Assembly: GCF_000961095.1 (NCBI RefSeq)
Contig: NZ_CP011058.1
Span: 186,001-250,000 of the forward strand
From: Paenibacillus beijingensis
GTDB lineage: Bacteria > Bacillota > Bacilli > Paenibacillales > Paenibacillaceae
Direction: 5' to 3'
Length of the DNA stretch: 64,000 nucleotides
Position numbers and translations under genes: made by a program. Within the stretch, counting starts at the first letter, position 1; each line of letters begins with the position of its first letter. The notes under the pieces are model-generated. The model worked only from the letters and a program-made list of their open reading frames with translations, did no database searches and was not told the origin of the DNA. This document shows positions 18,281 to 27,200 of the stretch, one piece after another.

Positions 18281-19141
18281 CTAACAATTATGGATATCGA
18301 GAACAGTGGTTCCTGTTACCGTTGATAGATATCTTTCCAGTTTTACCCTTGTTACTGTGAGAGGCGTGTAAATCATCACTCTTATATCGGGATCATTGGG
18401 GGCTTGGAGGGTAATATGCACAAACTCCAAGTGTCCCATTATAGGATGTTCCATTTCTTTATGTCCTTCAAGAGAACTGGGAACTTCATGAAGCGGCCAT
18501 AACTGGTTAAACTCAGGACTTTCCCGTTTAAGATCTTCGATTAATCCCTCGAACGACGAGTTTTCAACATATCGAGCTCTTGCAGTATGGAACTCCGCTA
18601 CTACCCCCCGTGCGATCTGTTCCCAATCTCGAAAGCGTTCCTTCCTTGCTGGGCTGGTGAAAAGACGCCAGATTAAATTGAAATCATGAGGCGGCGACGG
18701 TTGGGAAATAGAGAAAACCTCATTTGCAGCTTTATTCCATGCCAGAAAGTCCCACCGTCTTCCTAAGACATATGCAGGAGTCAGATTGAGGTCATCTAAC
18801 ATCCTTTGGAGTGCTGGTTCGATAATTTCTTCGGTAGGAAACAAGTGAGGAGGCAGCGATTCTCCGGCGAGAAGAAAAAGATGACGGCGTTCATTGGGAC
18901 TAAGTCTGAGAGCCAAAGCAAGACTTTCCAGCACTTGCACCGAGGGATGGACATCACGTCCTTGCTCCAACCACATGTACCAAGAGGTGCCGATATTTGC
19001 AAGCTGTGCTACTTCTTCGCGGCGTAACCCATGTGTTCGGCGTCGAGTGCCAAGTGGTAATCCAACATCATCAGGAGAAAGGCAAGCCCTCCGTTTACGT
19101 AAAAAATCACCGAGAGCAGAGCGACGCTCGCTATCGTTCAT
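18281..19141 (-). CDS. XRE-family regulator with MmyB-like ligand domain (paralogue 2)
   Basis: A 286-residue paralogue of the regulator at 14655-15521: XRE HTH with RRRTHGLRREEVAQLANIG, MmyB-like domain beginning near TPAYVLGRRWDFLAWNKAA, similar length. The ATG at 19141 has AGGAGGGG about 5 nt upstream; the GTG one codon earlier is also in frame. It is divergent from the SDR gene at 19366, the likely target. Its upstream block (ATCATAGGTTTCTGAGTA) matches that of paralogue 1, so regulator and operator appear to have been duplicated together. Confidence 0.88.
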   Translation of the reverse strand: MNDSERRSALGDFLRKRRACLSPDDVGLPLGTRRRTHGLRREEVAQLANIGTSWYMWLEQGRDVHPSVQVLESLALALRLSPNERRHLFLLAGESLPPHLFPTEEIIEPALQRMLDDLNLTPAYVLGRRWDFLAWNKAANEVFSISQPSPPHDFNLIWRLFTSPARKERFRDWEQIARGVVAEFHTARARYVENSSFEGLIEDLKRESPEFNQLWPLHEVPSSLEGHKEMEHPIMGHLEFVHITLQAPNDPDIRVMIYTPLTVTRVKLERYLSTVTGTTVLDIHNC

Positions 19142-19365
19142 CACAACCCCTCCTCATCCTAGTACTCAGAAACCTATGATTAAGCAACCTCTAGTCTTAA
19201 GATTTTTAATAAGTATACTCATGTTGTAGCAAGTAAATCAATCTAACAAGAAGCTTGGGGGGGATAAATGAACGGACCGACATTTCCTTCAAAAATGACA
19301 AATAAAACATCAATACTGCGGTAACACTGATACATCTAACAATACGGCAAAAAGGAGGAATTCAT

Positions 19366-20160
19366 ATGACAACAATACATCCCAATAACTCAAACGCCAC
19401 GGGACAATTGCTGGCCAATAAGGTGGCACTGATTACAGGTGCCAGCCGGGGAATCGGCGCCGCCGCAGCCAAACTGTTCGCGCTGGAGGGTGCCACAGTG
19501 ACGCTTGTCGCGAGAACGGAATCGGAACTGCGCAAAGTAGTGGATGAAATTACGGCGGAAGGCGGAAGTGCCGACTACGTTATAGCCGATGTTGCAGACG
19601 CGAAAAGTATCGAACAGGCGGTCCAGACGACGGTGGAACGGCATGGCCGCCTCGATATCGCATTCAATAACGCTGGTATTGCCATCGGATTATCACCGAT
19701 GATTGATGACAAGGAAGAAAACTTCGACCTCATCCACTCCGTGAACTACAAGGGAGTCTGGTTATCGATGATTGCCGAAATCAAGGCCATTCTCAGCACT
19801 GCCGGTTCCGGAGCCATTGTCAATAACAGCAGCGTCGGTAGCTTTAGAGGCAATCCGGGTCTAGCTGCGTACGGAGCAGCCAAACGGGCGGTCAATAGTC
19901 TCACCGAAACTGCCGCTATTGAGTACGGACCTATGGGCATTCGCGTAAATGCTGTTGCACCTGGCACCACCATGACCGAGATGATCCAGAGATGGGTTTC
20001 TCAAGATCCTACAATTCTCAAAAAACTTAACTCCATTACACCTCTTAGACGCGCAGCCGATCCGAATGAGGTGGCGCAGGCCGCTGCTTGGCTCCTGAGC
20101 GATCGTGCCTCCTATGTGACAGGAGTCGTACTACCGGTTGACGGTGGTGCAAGGGCGTGA
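19366..20160 (+). CDS. SDR family oxidoreductase
   Basis: A 264-residue classical short-chain dehydrogenase/reductase. The cofactor motif TGASRGIG is at residues 24-31, NNAG at 101-104, the catalytic Ser is near 155-156 and the YGAAK pair is Y169/K173, with PGTTMTEM and the C-terminal GVVLPVDGGARA. AAGGAGG lies 8-9 nt before the ATG. The neighbouring divergent MmyB-type regulator is a common pairing for SDR genes. GC and codon use resemble the core genome more than the adjacent GNAT gene. Substrate unknown. Confidence 0.9.
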   Translation: MTTIHPNNSNATGQLLANKVALITGASRGIGAAAAKLFALEGATVTLVARTESELRKVVDEITAEGGSADYVIADVADAKSIEQAVQTTVERHGRLDIAFNNAGIAIGLSPMIDDKEENFDLIHSVNYKGVWLSMIAEIKAILSTAGSGAIVNNSSVGSFRGNPGLAAYGAAKRAVNSLTETAAIEYGPMGIRVNAVAPGTTMTEMIQRWVSQDPTILKKLNSITPLRRAADPNEVAQAAAWLLSDRASYVTGVVLPVDGGARA

Positions 20161-20200
20161 TCCTATGGGATCAACAATGTTAATCCAATAAGAACCACAC

Positions 20201-20237
20201 AGCCCTATGTCCTCAAAATGGATGTAGGGGCTTTTTT
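20201..20237 (+). terminator. Terminator after the SDR gene
   Basis: AGCCCTATGTCC pairs (with G-U pairs and one bulge) with GGATGTAGGGGCT and is followed by six T. Confidence 0.8.
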
Positions 20238-20273
20238 ACATTAGGGGTGCGGAAACCGAGTGTTGATCATTCC

Positions 20274-20559
20274 TTACAGTATTTCGGTGGTGTAAGCTAC
20301 ATAGGCACCGCCCCAACAAAAGGGGAATCTTCCTAAAAAATCCCCACAGGTAAGGATCATTTTCAGTTCTCGTTTCATTAGGCATTCAATCTTCAATTGC
20401 TTTGTTATAATATATGGGCCTACTTCTTTAATCATAAAATCAACGAATTGTTCTGCTGCAATATTACCTATTGTTTCTGATCTTTCCTCTTCAAAAAAAA
20501 TTTGCACATTATTAATGATTTGATCCTTTTGTTCTTTAGGTAATTTAAATAGGTATCAA
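20274..20559 (-). pseudogene. Frameshifted DUF2164 family gene
   Basis: The minus strand holds the DUF2164 core QIFFEEERSETIGNIAAEQ followed by FVDFMIKEVGPYI. The expected start lies at TTG 20559 (AAAGGAG 7 nt upstream, reading MIPI) but one extra T then shifts the frame before KLPKEQKDQ. After GPYI the family's YNKAIED appears only in another frame, so at least two indels are present. The remaining C-terminus to 20274 does not match the family. Non-functional in all likelihood. Confidence 0.65.
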
Positions 20560-20656
20560 AGCGATTCTCCTTTCTTTATAAAGGTTTCTAATGCTATCTA
20601 TACCATTGCTTTTTTATTTTCTTATTTTTTTATTGTTTTTTATTAGCGGTAATTTC

Positions 20657-20850
20657 AGGTAACGTTTTGTGTGTTCCCGACAATCGTGAGGCTTAAGGTG
20701 CGATGAGAATCAGGCGAAGCCATTCATCAAAACGGCTGCGCGGCGCGCAGTTAGTCTCTTGAATGTGTCCGGTTGAATCCGCCTCCTGGCTTTTACCTTC
20801 GTGCCGGACCAAGGAGCGTCAGCGACGCAGCGGGAATATAGTGTTATACG
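20657..20850. repeat. Inverted-repeat element B (attC-like)
   Basis: A 194-nt element opening AGGTAACG and closing GTGTTATACG. The arm TTCCCG (20674-20679) pairs with CGGGAA near 20831-20836, where element A has TTCACG/CGTGAA: a compensatory change. The inner hairpin (CTCCTGG with CCGG..AGGAG) and the block GTCAGCGACGCAGCG correspond to element A. It directly precedes the small-protein/retropepsin gene pair. Confidence 0.6.
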
Positions 20851-20941
20851 CTGGTTCGTCTTCTTCGAATTCCTTACAATTGCTTGTTCTTTATAGGGGT
20901 TGTACAATGAATCTATACTCTCTTCTCGGAGGTGGTCATCT

Positions 20942-21202
20942 ATGAAATGGGATCAAATTCGCAATCAATACCCAGAACGCTGGGTTCTCGTTGAAGCCTT
21001 ATCTGCTTACTCTATGAATCATAAACGCAATATTGAAGAAATGTCGGTTATTGCGGGTTATACAAATCCTAAAGAAGCTTGGTCTTCCTATAAAAATCTT
21101 CACCTGCTAGAACCTACTCGTGAACTCTATGTATTCTATACAGGTAATGATTATATCGAAGTTATTGAACAGCCCTTTACCGGCATTCGAGGTCTCCAAT
21201 GA
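20942..21202 (+). CDS. Small conserved protein paired with retropepsin-like protease
   Basis: An 86-residue protein beginning MKWDQIRNQYPERWVLVEAL. Such short proteins occur next to retropepsin-like genes in Bacilli and Clostridia, and their function is unknown to me. The ATG at 20942 has GGAGG 9 nt upstream; the longer reading from 20900 has no ribosome binding site. Its stop overlaps the next start as ATGA, indicating translational coupling. The pair is bounded by elements B and C. The acidic, aromatic-rich sequence with no signal peptide suggests a cytoplasmic protein. Confidence 0.7.
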   Translation: MKWDQIRNQYPERWVLVEALSAYSMNHKRNIEEMSVIAGYTNPKEAWSSYKNLHLLEPTRELYVFYTGNDYIEVIEQPFTGIRGLQ

Positions 21203-21579
21203 ATATCCAATTAATTAATGGTCTTCCCATTATATCGCTTCCACTATCTTACAACAATAAGTCCACTGTTCTCTCTAAGGTTCTTCTTGACACAGGGTGT
21301 TCTACGACTATATTTGATACAGATGCCGTTGAACCTATTGGTTTAGAAATCGATTTTATTAATGGAAAATCGGTCCGTATGTATGGGGTTGGTGGCCAGA
21401 GTGAATTATGTTACCAACAATCTGTTTCTAATCTTACAATTGAAACTATTCTTCTACAGAACTTTACCATTCAACTTGGATTAACTAAGGAACCTTATGG
21501 CTTTGACGCTATTCTAGGGGTTGATATTCTTTCATCTTTTGGTTTGAAAATAGATTTTGAGAATTTAATTGTTTTTTAG
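21199..21579 (+). CDS. Retropepsin-like aspartic protease
   Basis: A 126-residue single-domain aspartic protease fold. The active-site triad is DTG at residues 31-33 within LLDTGCSTTIFD, and the conserved second motif is AILGVDIL near 105. A single copy implies a homodimer, as in retroviral proteases. No signal peptide or membrane segment is seen. It overlaps the preceding gene by 4 nt. The stop is 16 bp before element C. AT-rich like the GNAT gene, consistent with acquisition as a unit. It could act on the partner protein or be a defence or toxin component, but nothing in the sequence proves that. Confidence 0.75.
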   Translation: MNIQLINGLPIISLPLSYNNKSTVLSKVLLDTGCSTTIFDTDAVEPIGLEIDFINGKSVRMYGVGGQSELCYQQSVSNLTIETILLQNFTIQLGLTKEPYGFDAILGVDILSSFGLKIDFENLIVF

Positions 21580-21595
21580 CGCCTTAAACGAACTT

Positions 21596-21738
21596 GCGTA
21601 TAACGTCTTATTTACGAACTTCGTGAACTTTCCACATATAAGGTATTCACGAAAGGAATAAAACTATCCTCCCGTTACTTCAATGAAAATGGAAGGGATG
21701 CATAGCTGCAAACTCCTCCACTATCGTTACACGTTATC
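21596..21738. repeat. Inverted-repeat element C (attC-like, divergent)
   Basis: The element opens GCGTATAACGTCTTATTTACGA and closes TCGTTACACGTTATC, so ATAACGT and ACGA pair with ACGTTAT and TCGT. An internal perfect hairpin (TTCGTGAA with TTCACGAA) lies at about 21620-21652. It is less like A and B in the middle. Confidence 0.5.
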
Positions 21739-21744
21739 TTAATA

Positions 21745-22115
21745 TTAACTGGACCATGAATCGTTCGTTGTTCGACTAGCTTTAACATATTTAAGCTGAG
21801 CAACGATTATGACGCTAATGATTACCAGAAGAAACCACGAGCTAATCTTACTGAAACTAACCAACTGCCAGGTTTGGTGCTGGTCAGGGTATTTCCAAGC
21901 ATCAAAAAATGTGGCTATATTTTCAGCTAGCCAGATGAAAAAACCTACAATGATAAAAGCAAGCGCTAATGGCATTCGATAAGTTATGGTCCGTACCCGA
22001 TATATAATCCATGTTTTCAGAAGAGAATAAATACAATCGCCGTCAGCCACCAACGAAAATCTGGAAAGTATATGTCGCCAAATAACAATAATAATTACGG
22101 TATTTTGGCTAAAAT
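21745..22115 (-). pseudogene. DUF817 family remnant
   Basis: The open frame to 22053 carries the C-terminal part of a DUF817 membrane protein (YRMPLALAFIIVGFFIWLAE, and NIATFFDAWKYPDQHQTWQL followed by VSFSKISSWFLL). Upstream, the expected FPDFRWWLTAIVFILF appears in another frame, one base short at the junction (about 22020). The full family protein is about 260 residues and the N-terminal half is absent. Two or three transmembrane helices remain. Confidence 0.65.
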
Positions 22116-22145
22116 TTGTACCATCGTAAACTGCCCATTAGCGTA

Positions 22146-22174
22146 ATGAGACTGCCGATCGCCGGCAGCCTCAT
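22146..22174 (-). terminator. Hairpin downstream of the grpB remnant
   Basis: ATGAG-CTGCCG pairs with CGGCAG-CTCAT around a 5-nt loop with one mismatch. There is no clear T run, so it could be a weak terminator or a dispersed intergenic hairpin. Confidence 0.4.
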
Positions 22175-22200
22175 GATGTATTGTTGAGCTATCGTATCCG

Positions 22201-22656
22201 TTAACGTAATGTTGTCGCAAACCAAGAGAGTGCAAGTTGCTCCAAGTCCTTCACGAATGCTTTTTTTGCTGGGCTATATTCACTTGTATTCTCGAAGCGT
22301 TGAAATAATTCTTCTTTAAAGCTACTGTACCTAGCTACTTCTTCTGGATGGCACCGTAAATAATCTCGAAAGATTAGATGCCGCTCGATTTAATGATGAG
22401 TTCTATTTTCTCCTCCTTTGCGAAACAATCTCCTTCCTGAAATTCCCCATTCTCCAGCAACGTCATATCCGAGTGATAGCATTTTATCATTGTATAGATC
22501 GATTCTTTCTATGTTGTTCACAATACACATCATGTCTATTATAGGTTTCGCCTTCATCCTAGGAACGGATGTACTCCAAAAATGTTCAAACCGTATTATC
22601 ACATCCTGAAAAATGCGAACCCAATTTTTACTATAATCAGTTAAACGCACCTTCAT
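22201..22656 (-). pseudogene. GrpB (UPF0157) family gene with internal deletions and stop
   Basis: The reading begins MKVRLTDYSKNWVRIF, continues FEHFWSTSVPRMKAKPIIDM and GRRLFRKGGENRTHH, then meets TAA. Directly after, in the same frame, comes IERHLIFRDYLRCHPEEVAR and a normal GrpB C-terminus ending ALSWFATTLR at 22201. The usual LHxF...PE segment between HH and IERH and about ten residues before the first conserved block are missing. GrpB proteins are nucleotidyltransferase-like; this copy is probably dead. Confidence 0.75.
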
Positions 22657-22695
22657 TTTATGTAATACCCCCTAATGAATCAGTTTCCGCAAAAG

Positions 22696-24192
22696 CTATT
22701 GAACTTGATTGGCTTCTGGAACCCCATCCCAACGTCCCTCCCCCACGATATCGAAAAGATAATCTACTCGATCCTCACAGCCGCTGTAGTGCTCTGCATA
22801 CACCCTGAACCCGCACGCGGATATCCAGTTTCCTGTAACCGGAAGTTGCTCATTAACGATCTCGTAAACACCTTTTTCATCAACTCCGAATTTGTGACCC
22901 TCTTTGATCCCATAATTCACTGGCGTTCCATCCTCCATAAGCTCCAGTTTGACATAGGGATGATCACCGGCTGATCTCAAGTTCATCAAATGTAGTTCAA
23001 CAACCCTCGCAAAAAAATGTTCAGCAGAGATCTGCCGATTGTATTGCAGCCATTGATCCGTCGAACTGCGTTTAAGCGTGAGAATTTGCTCCTGAACATC
23101 ATAGACCGCATCTGTATGGATGAAACGACCTTCGTCGCGTTCGACCAAACGAAACGTAAGCTCCAGCACTTCACCGCGGCTCGAAAGAACCATTTCGTAA
23201 CTTAAAAGCTTTGCTTGTTTACTTACAGGCGCTTGTGCTGTAACTGTCTTCCATACCCCGTCCATACCAAGCTGCTCTATTGAGACATTGCGAATAGCCA
23301 TTTCTCTAGGATGCCAATCAACCATTCCCGCAAACGCAGGCACGAGTAGTTGTGAAACGTAAACCAGCAGCCCAAGCAGTGCCGCCTTGTTCTTAATCTT
23401 GCTGTTAGGCTTCAGTTTTCGAAAGAGAAGCAAATAAACAGTAAAGCCCAGCGGAAGCTTTACTTCATTAATCGAGAGGGTAAAACCGCCAAGAAACAAA
23501 TAACCGACGAGCTTCCAACCTAGCCAATTTTCCTGAACAGAGCGCCGCCGGTATAACGCCACAAGAACTAACAACAATCCGAGAAACAAAATTGGAATCC
23601 AGTATGTCTCAAGTTCACCGTCCAATTGCTGATACCCGTACAAGTTGTAGCCCGAAAAACGAACATAGGCTCCTTGCTCAAACTTATCCCGGTATGGATC
23701 ATCAATAAAAATCGAAGATATATTCCCCGGTCCGTTACCCGTACCGAAATTGCGATGAAGAATGTCCTGCCCTGCAGGATCTGTGACAACCCATCGATCG
23801 AAATTCCCGGATGTCGTAAACGAACCATCGGGAGTAATGAAGGATGTCAATAAAAGTTGCCCCAATTTACGATTCGGGTATGGTATGGCATTGAGCTGAA
23901 TAAAGAAGTCACGTTCTCGCTTTCCTATCTTCTCCAGTATGATCTTGGTCCCAAACTTATCGTCAATAACAAGATTCAACTGCTTCTCATCGCCGTTCCT
24001 CTCCGGAATCCATTCCGGTCTCAGAAAAAATTCCGAAGAAATATGTTCCTTGACTAGCGATACCACGTATCCTCTCTGATGAATAATACGGTCATACACA
24101 GCCTCGCTGCGATGATGGTATGCCCATGTACTAGCCAATAGAAGCACAGCGAGCATAAAAACTATTGCAACTTTCCACTTCAATACCGTCAC
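22696..24192 (-). CDS. Orphan membrane protein
   Basis: A 498-residue protein that I do not recognise. It has an N-terminal signal anchor (about residues 8-25), an extracytoplasmic N-terminal domain of about 170 residues, a cluster of hydrophobic helices (about 195-300, including IPILFLGLLLVLVALY) and a C-terminal soluble domain of about 200 residues with two Cys near the end. It uses a GTG start at 24192 with a weak ribosome binding site, so the start is uncertain. It abuts the accessory patch and ends near the GrpB remnant. The 24193-24414 stretch upstream shows nothing I can name. Confidence 0.6.
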   Translation of the reverse strand: MTVLKWKVAIVFMLAVLLLASTWAYHHRSEAVYDRIIHQRGYVVSLVKEHISSEFFLRPEWIPERNGDEKQLNLVIDDKFGTKIILEKIGKRERDFFIQLNAIPYPNRKLGQLLLTSFITPDGSFTTSGNFDRWVVTDPAGQDILHRNFGTGNGPGNISSIFIDDPYRDKFEQGAYVRFSGYNLYGYQQLDGELETYWIPILFLGLLLVLVALYRRRSVQENWLGWKLVGYLFLGGFTLSINEVKLPLGFTVYLLLFRKLKPNSKIKNKAALLGLLVYVSQLLVPAFAGMVDWHPREMAIRNVSIEQLGMDGVWKTVTAQAPVSKQAKLLSYEMVLSSRGEVLELTFRLVERDEGRFIHTDAVYDVQEQILTLKRSSTDQWLQYNRQISAEHFFARVVELHLMNLRSAGDHPYVKLELMEDGTPVNYGIKEGHKFGVDEKGVYEIVNEQLPVTGNWISACGFRVYAEHYSGCEDRVDYLFDIVGEGRWDGVPEANQVQ

Positions 24193-24414
24193 CGCCTATG
24201 AAGGAACGTCGTCATGATCTGCTTAAGTATCAATTACAAATTCAGAAAATGGTAATATTTTGTGGTTTATTGTTCCATATTCTATACAAAACCGTGATTG
24301 CCCTTCATTCATGCCAATTTGCGATAAGGCTGAACACGCCACTGGTGCTGACATAAACCGTGATTAGAATTGCCCCGCAATTGGATATGTGAACCCGCTT
24401 TCTGTTTACCACAG

Positions 24415-24462
24415 CAAAAAAAAGCAGACGAAGAAACATGAACATTCATGTCCTTCGTCTGC
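24415..24462 (-). terminator. Terminator of the GH31 gene
   Basis: GCAGACGAAG pairs with CTTCGTCTGC, with an inner ATGA/TCAT stem, followed on the minus strand by eight T. Confidence 0.9.
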
Positions 24463-24507
24463 CTTTCGTACGAATCCGATAACTTAGCGTTAAACGCTTA
24501 GGATGGC

Positions 24508-27051
24508 TTAGTTCTCTTTACCGGATTTAATTTTTACTTTTTCGTTCTCATTGACCGGAATCTTCACATAAAGCGTCTTCGATTGCTTGTCGTAGTAGTA
24601 CGCTCTTTCTTTGCCGTTCAGCTCGTCCGTGCTGCCAGCTGCGTCATATTTGGCGCGTCCGGCTTCTACTTTGCGCGGCTCTTCGGCGTCATGAAGCTTC
24701 AACGTGTACGAACGAATCGCGGAATCGTAATTCTGTACTTTTTTATCCTGCTTGAACTCAATCGTACGGCCTTCTTTGTTGAGTTTGAATTCGGTCACGT
24801 TGTACTTGCCTTGCTTGTAATCCAACGACTTGGCATCGTCTTCATAGAAGCTGTAGCTTGCTTGCTCGTCCAGGTAAGCATCGAGAATCAGGTTCTCCAG
24901 TTTCTTCTCATCCGTGTGCTGTTCAAGTTCTTGACGCGGGATAATGGAATCCTGTTTCACAAAGATCGGCAATGTTCCCAAATCGGCATTGACCGTAATC
25001 GTTTGGTTGCCGTCATATTTTTGACCGGTCCAGTAATCGACCCATTTCTCGCCGGCCGGCAAGTACACTTCACGGCTCGTTTGTCCTTGCTTCACAACAG
25101 GAGCAAGCATCATCGAATCGCCGAACATGAATTGATCTTCCACATTGTACGTCTTCGGATCATTCTGGAATTGGTAGACAAGCGGCTGTTGAACCGGCTG
25201 ACCGTTTTCCTCCGATTTCTTGAACTGGTTATACAGGTAAGGCATCAGCTCATAACGCATGGAAATGTACTTGCGGCTGATATCCTCCACTTCTTTACCG
25301 AACTGCCATGGCTCTTGTCCTGCTGCACTGCCGTTCTTCGCACTATTATCGTAATGGTCGCGGGCAAACGGCAGGAAGGCGCCGACTTCAATCCAGCGGG
25401 CAAACAATTCCGGCGAAGTGAATTCGCCTGTTTTCGCAAAGCCGCCGATATCGTTGCCTACGAACGGAACCCCGGACATACCGACGTTGGCGTTCATCGG
25501 AATCGACATTTGCAGATGTTCCCAGTTGCTGACGTTATCGCCGGTCCAAAGTGCGGCATAACGCTGCGTACCTGCGTACATGTCGCGGGTTAATACAAAC
25601 GGACGGGTATTCGGTTTATGCTTGGCATAAGCGTCATACGTCGCTTCCGCTTCCGCGTGTCCATACAAATTGTGGAATTCCGTATGCAGAACTTTCTCGC
25701 CATTGTCCCCTTCGAACACGGTATCCAGCGGCATCGTATGGTGCGGTCCGTCGAACACAGCCGGCTCGTTCATATCGTTCCAGATACCGTCGGCGCCGTT
25801 GTTCAGAAGCGTGCCGAGGTGATCCGCCCACCAGTTGCGCACATCTTTTTTCAGGAAATTCGGGAAAGCGGATGGTCCCGGCCAAACTTCACCGATGAAA
25901 GTGGACCCGTCCGGATTTTTCGCCCAGAAATCACGCGCCGTGCCTTCTTGATAAATGTTGTAGTTCTCATCTTTCTTGACGGCCGGATCGTTAATCGTAA
26001 TGGCATGGAATCCTTCCGATTTCAGCGTTTCCATCGCTTTCTTATACTTGTCGTCCCACGTAAATACGCGGTAGCCGTTCATGTAGTCGATGTCAAAATG
26101 CATCGTGTCGAGCGGGATTTTTTTCTCGCGGTACGTTCTGGCGATATTGACCAGCTCATCCGCCGAGTAGCCCCATTTGCTTTGGTGGAAGCCGAGCGAC
26201 CACATTGGAGGCATCGTGATTTTTCCGGTAAGCTCCGTATATTGGTCAATAACATTTTCAATTTGCGGACCGTACACGAAGTAGTAGGTCAGCTTGCCGC
26301 CGTTGGCGTAGAAGTAGTAGTAATCGTCGCTTTCGCTCGCCATTTCATAGTAGGAGCGATACGTGTTGTCAAAGAAAATACCGTAGGCCTTTTTATCTTT
26401 CAGACCGATAAAGAACGGAATGGAAGTATACAAATATTTGGTATTTTTGTTATAAGCATAAGCGTCTGTATTCCACATGCCCAGGCTTTTGCCACGCTTG
26501 TTCAAGCCGCCGGATTGTTCGCCGAAACCGTAGAAGTTCTCGTTTTTGTCCGATTTCTTAAACACGTACGGCTTCCCGTTTTCGTAACCGGCCCCTTGCT
26601 CCGCGTCTTCGTTGATGACATTGCCCTTCTTGTCCAAAAATTTGACGCCGAATTTGCCTTTGCGAATTTTTACCGTAATATCATCCGTCTTAAGCGTATA
26701 TTCATCTTTTCCATCTATTGCTTTAAAACGTGGTTTTTCCCAATCCTTTTTTGCTACGCCCTCGGAAACAAATTCAGGTTCGCCTTTTTTGACAACGGAA
26801 ACTTTCGCCATCGTGGAAGAATAAAGGCGGATGTAACCGTCATATTCCCCTAAATCAAATTTCACCCCATTATCCAATGCTTCGACCGAAAGCACGGACA
26901 ACGGCTTTAAATTCTCTTTGTTTAGGGGAGTATCCGCTTCTGGCTGCGTTTCTGCAAACGCATGCTGCACCGGCAAAGCTCCTGCAATCGCCGTTCCGGT
27001 TAATAAGCTAAAACATAAAGTCACCTTCATCCAGTTCTTACTAATCGTCAT
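24508..27051 (-). CDS. Secreted GH31 alpha-glucosidase
   Basis: An 847-residue secreted glycoside hydrolase family 31 enzyme. The signal peptide covers about residues 1-33 (cleavage near HAFA-ET). An N-terminal beta-sandwich is followed by the catalytic barrel with the nucleophile Asp426 in WNDMNEPAVF and the probable acid/base Asp505 in LWTGDN, then C-terminal beta domains. The start has GGGAG 7 nt upstream. GH31 members hydrolyse alpha-glucosidic bonds at non-reducing ends. With a divergent GH66 dextranase-type gene, the likely substrate is alpha-1,6-glucan or isomalto-oligosaccharide. Two cre boxes lie in the shared promoter region, indicating glucose repression. Confidence 0.92.
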   Translation of the reverse strand: MTISKNWMKVTLCFSLLTGTAIAGALPVQHAFAETQPEADTPLNKENLKPLSVLSVEALDNGVKFDLGEYDGYIRLYSSTMAKVSVVKKGEPEFVSEGVAKKDWEKPRFKAIDGKDEYTLKTDDITVKIRKGKFGVKFLDKKGNVINEDAEQGAGYENGKPYVFKKSDKNENFYGFGEQSGGLNKRGKSLGMWNTDAYAYNKNTKYLYTSIPFFIGLKDKKAYGIFFDNTYRSYYEMASESDDYYYFYANGGKLTYYFVYGPQIENVIDQYTELTGKITMPPMWSLGFHQSKWGYSADELVNIARTYREKKIPLDTMHFDIDYMNGYRVFTWDDKYKKAMETLKSEGFHAITINDPAVKKDENYNIYQEGTARDFWAKNPDGSTFIGEVWPGPSAFPNFLKKDVRNWWADHLGTLLNNGADGIWNDMNEPAVFDGPHHTMPLDTVFEGDNGEKVLHTEFHNLYGHAEAEATYDAYAKHKPNTRPFVLTRDMYAGTQRYAALWTGDNVSNWEHLQMSIPMNANVGMSGVPFVGNDIGGFAKTGEFTSPELFARWIEVGAFLPFARDHYDNSAKNGSAAGQEPWQFGKEVEDISRKYISMRYELMPYLYNQFKKSEENGQPVQQPLVYQFQNDPKTYNVEDQFMFGDSMMLAPVVKQGQTSREVYLPAGEKWVDYWTGQKYDGNQTITVNADLGTLPIFVKQDSIIPRQELEQHTDEKKLENLILDAYLDEQASYSFYEDDAKSLDYKQGKYNVTEFKLNKEGRTIEFKQDKKVQNYDSAIRSYTLKLHDAEEPRKVEAGRAKYDAAGSTDELNGKERAYYYDKQSKTLYVKIPVNENEKVKIKSGKEN

Positions 27052-27200
27052 TTTCCCACTCCCGCTCTGATAGATTACGCAAAAGGATCTGGCCTTCTAC
27101 GCTACACAGACTATAGCCGGGTTCGAAACAAACTGTCACTGTAAGTAATTGCAAATCCAATTATAGGCCCATAGACCTAGTGACACGATAAAATCTAGAT

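Noticed and set aside
17927..21738. CRISPR array
   Set aside because: The repeated elements are long, few, unequally spaced and flank genes rather than short unique spacers.
22146..22174. Fourth attC-like element
   Set aside because: It is a simple short hairpin without the GTATAAC/GTTATAC ends or the long internal structure of elements A to C.
25618..26853. 411-codon plus-strand frame opposite GH31
   Set aside because: Antisense to a conserved catalytic domain, with composition biased as expected for the complementary frame and no family resemblance.
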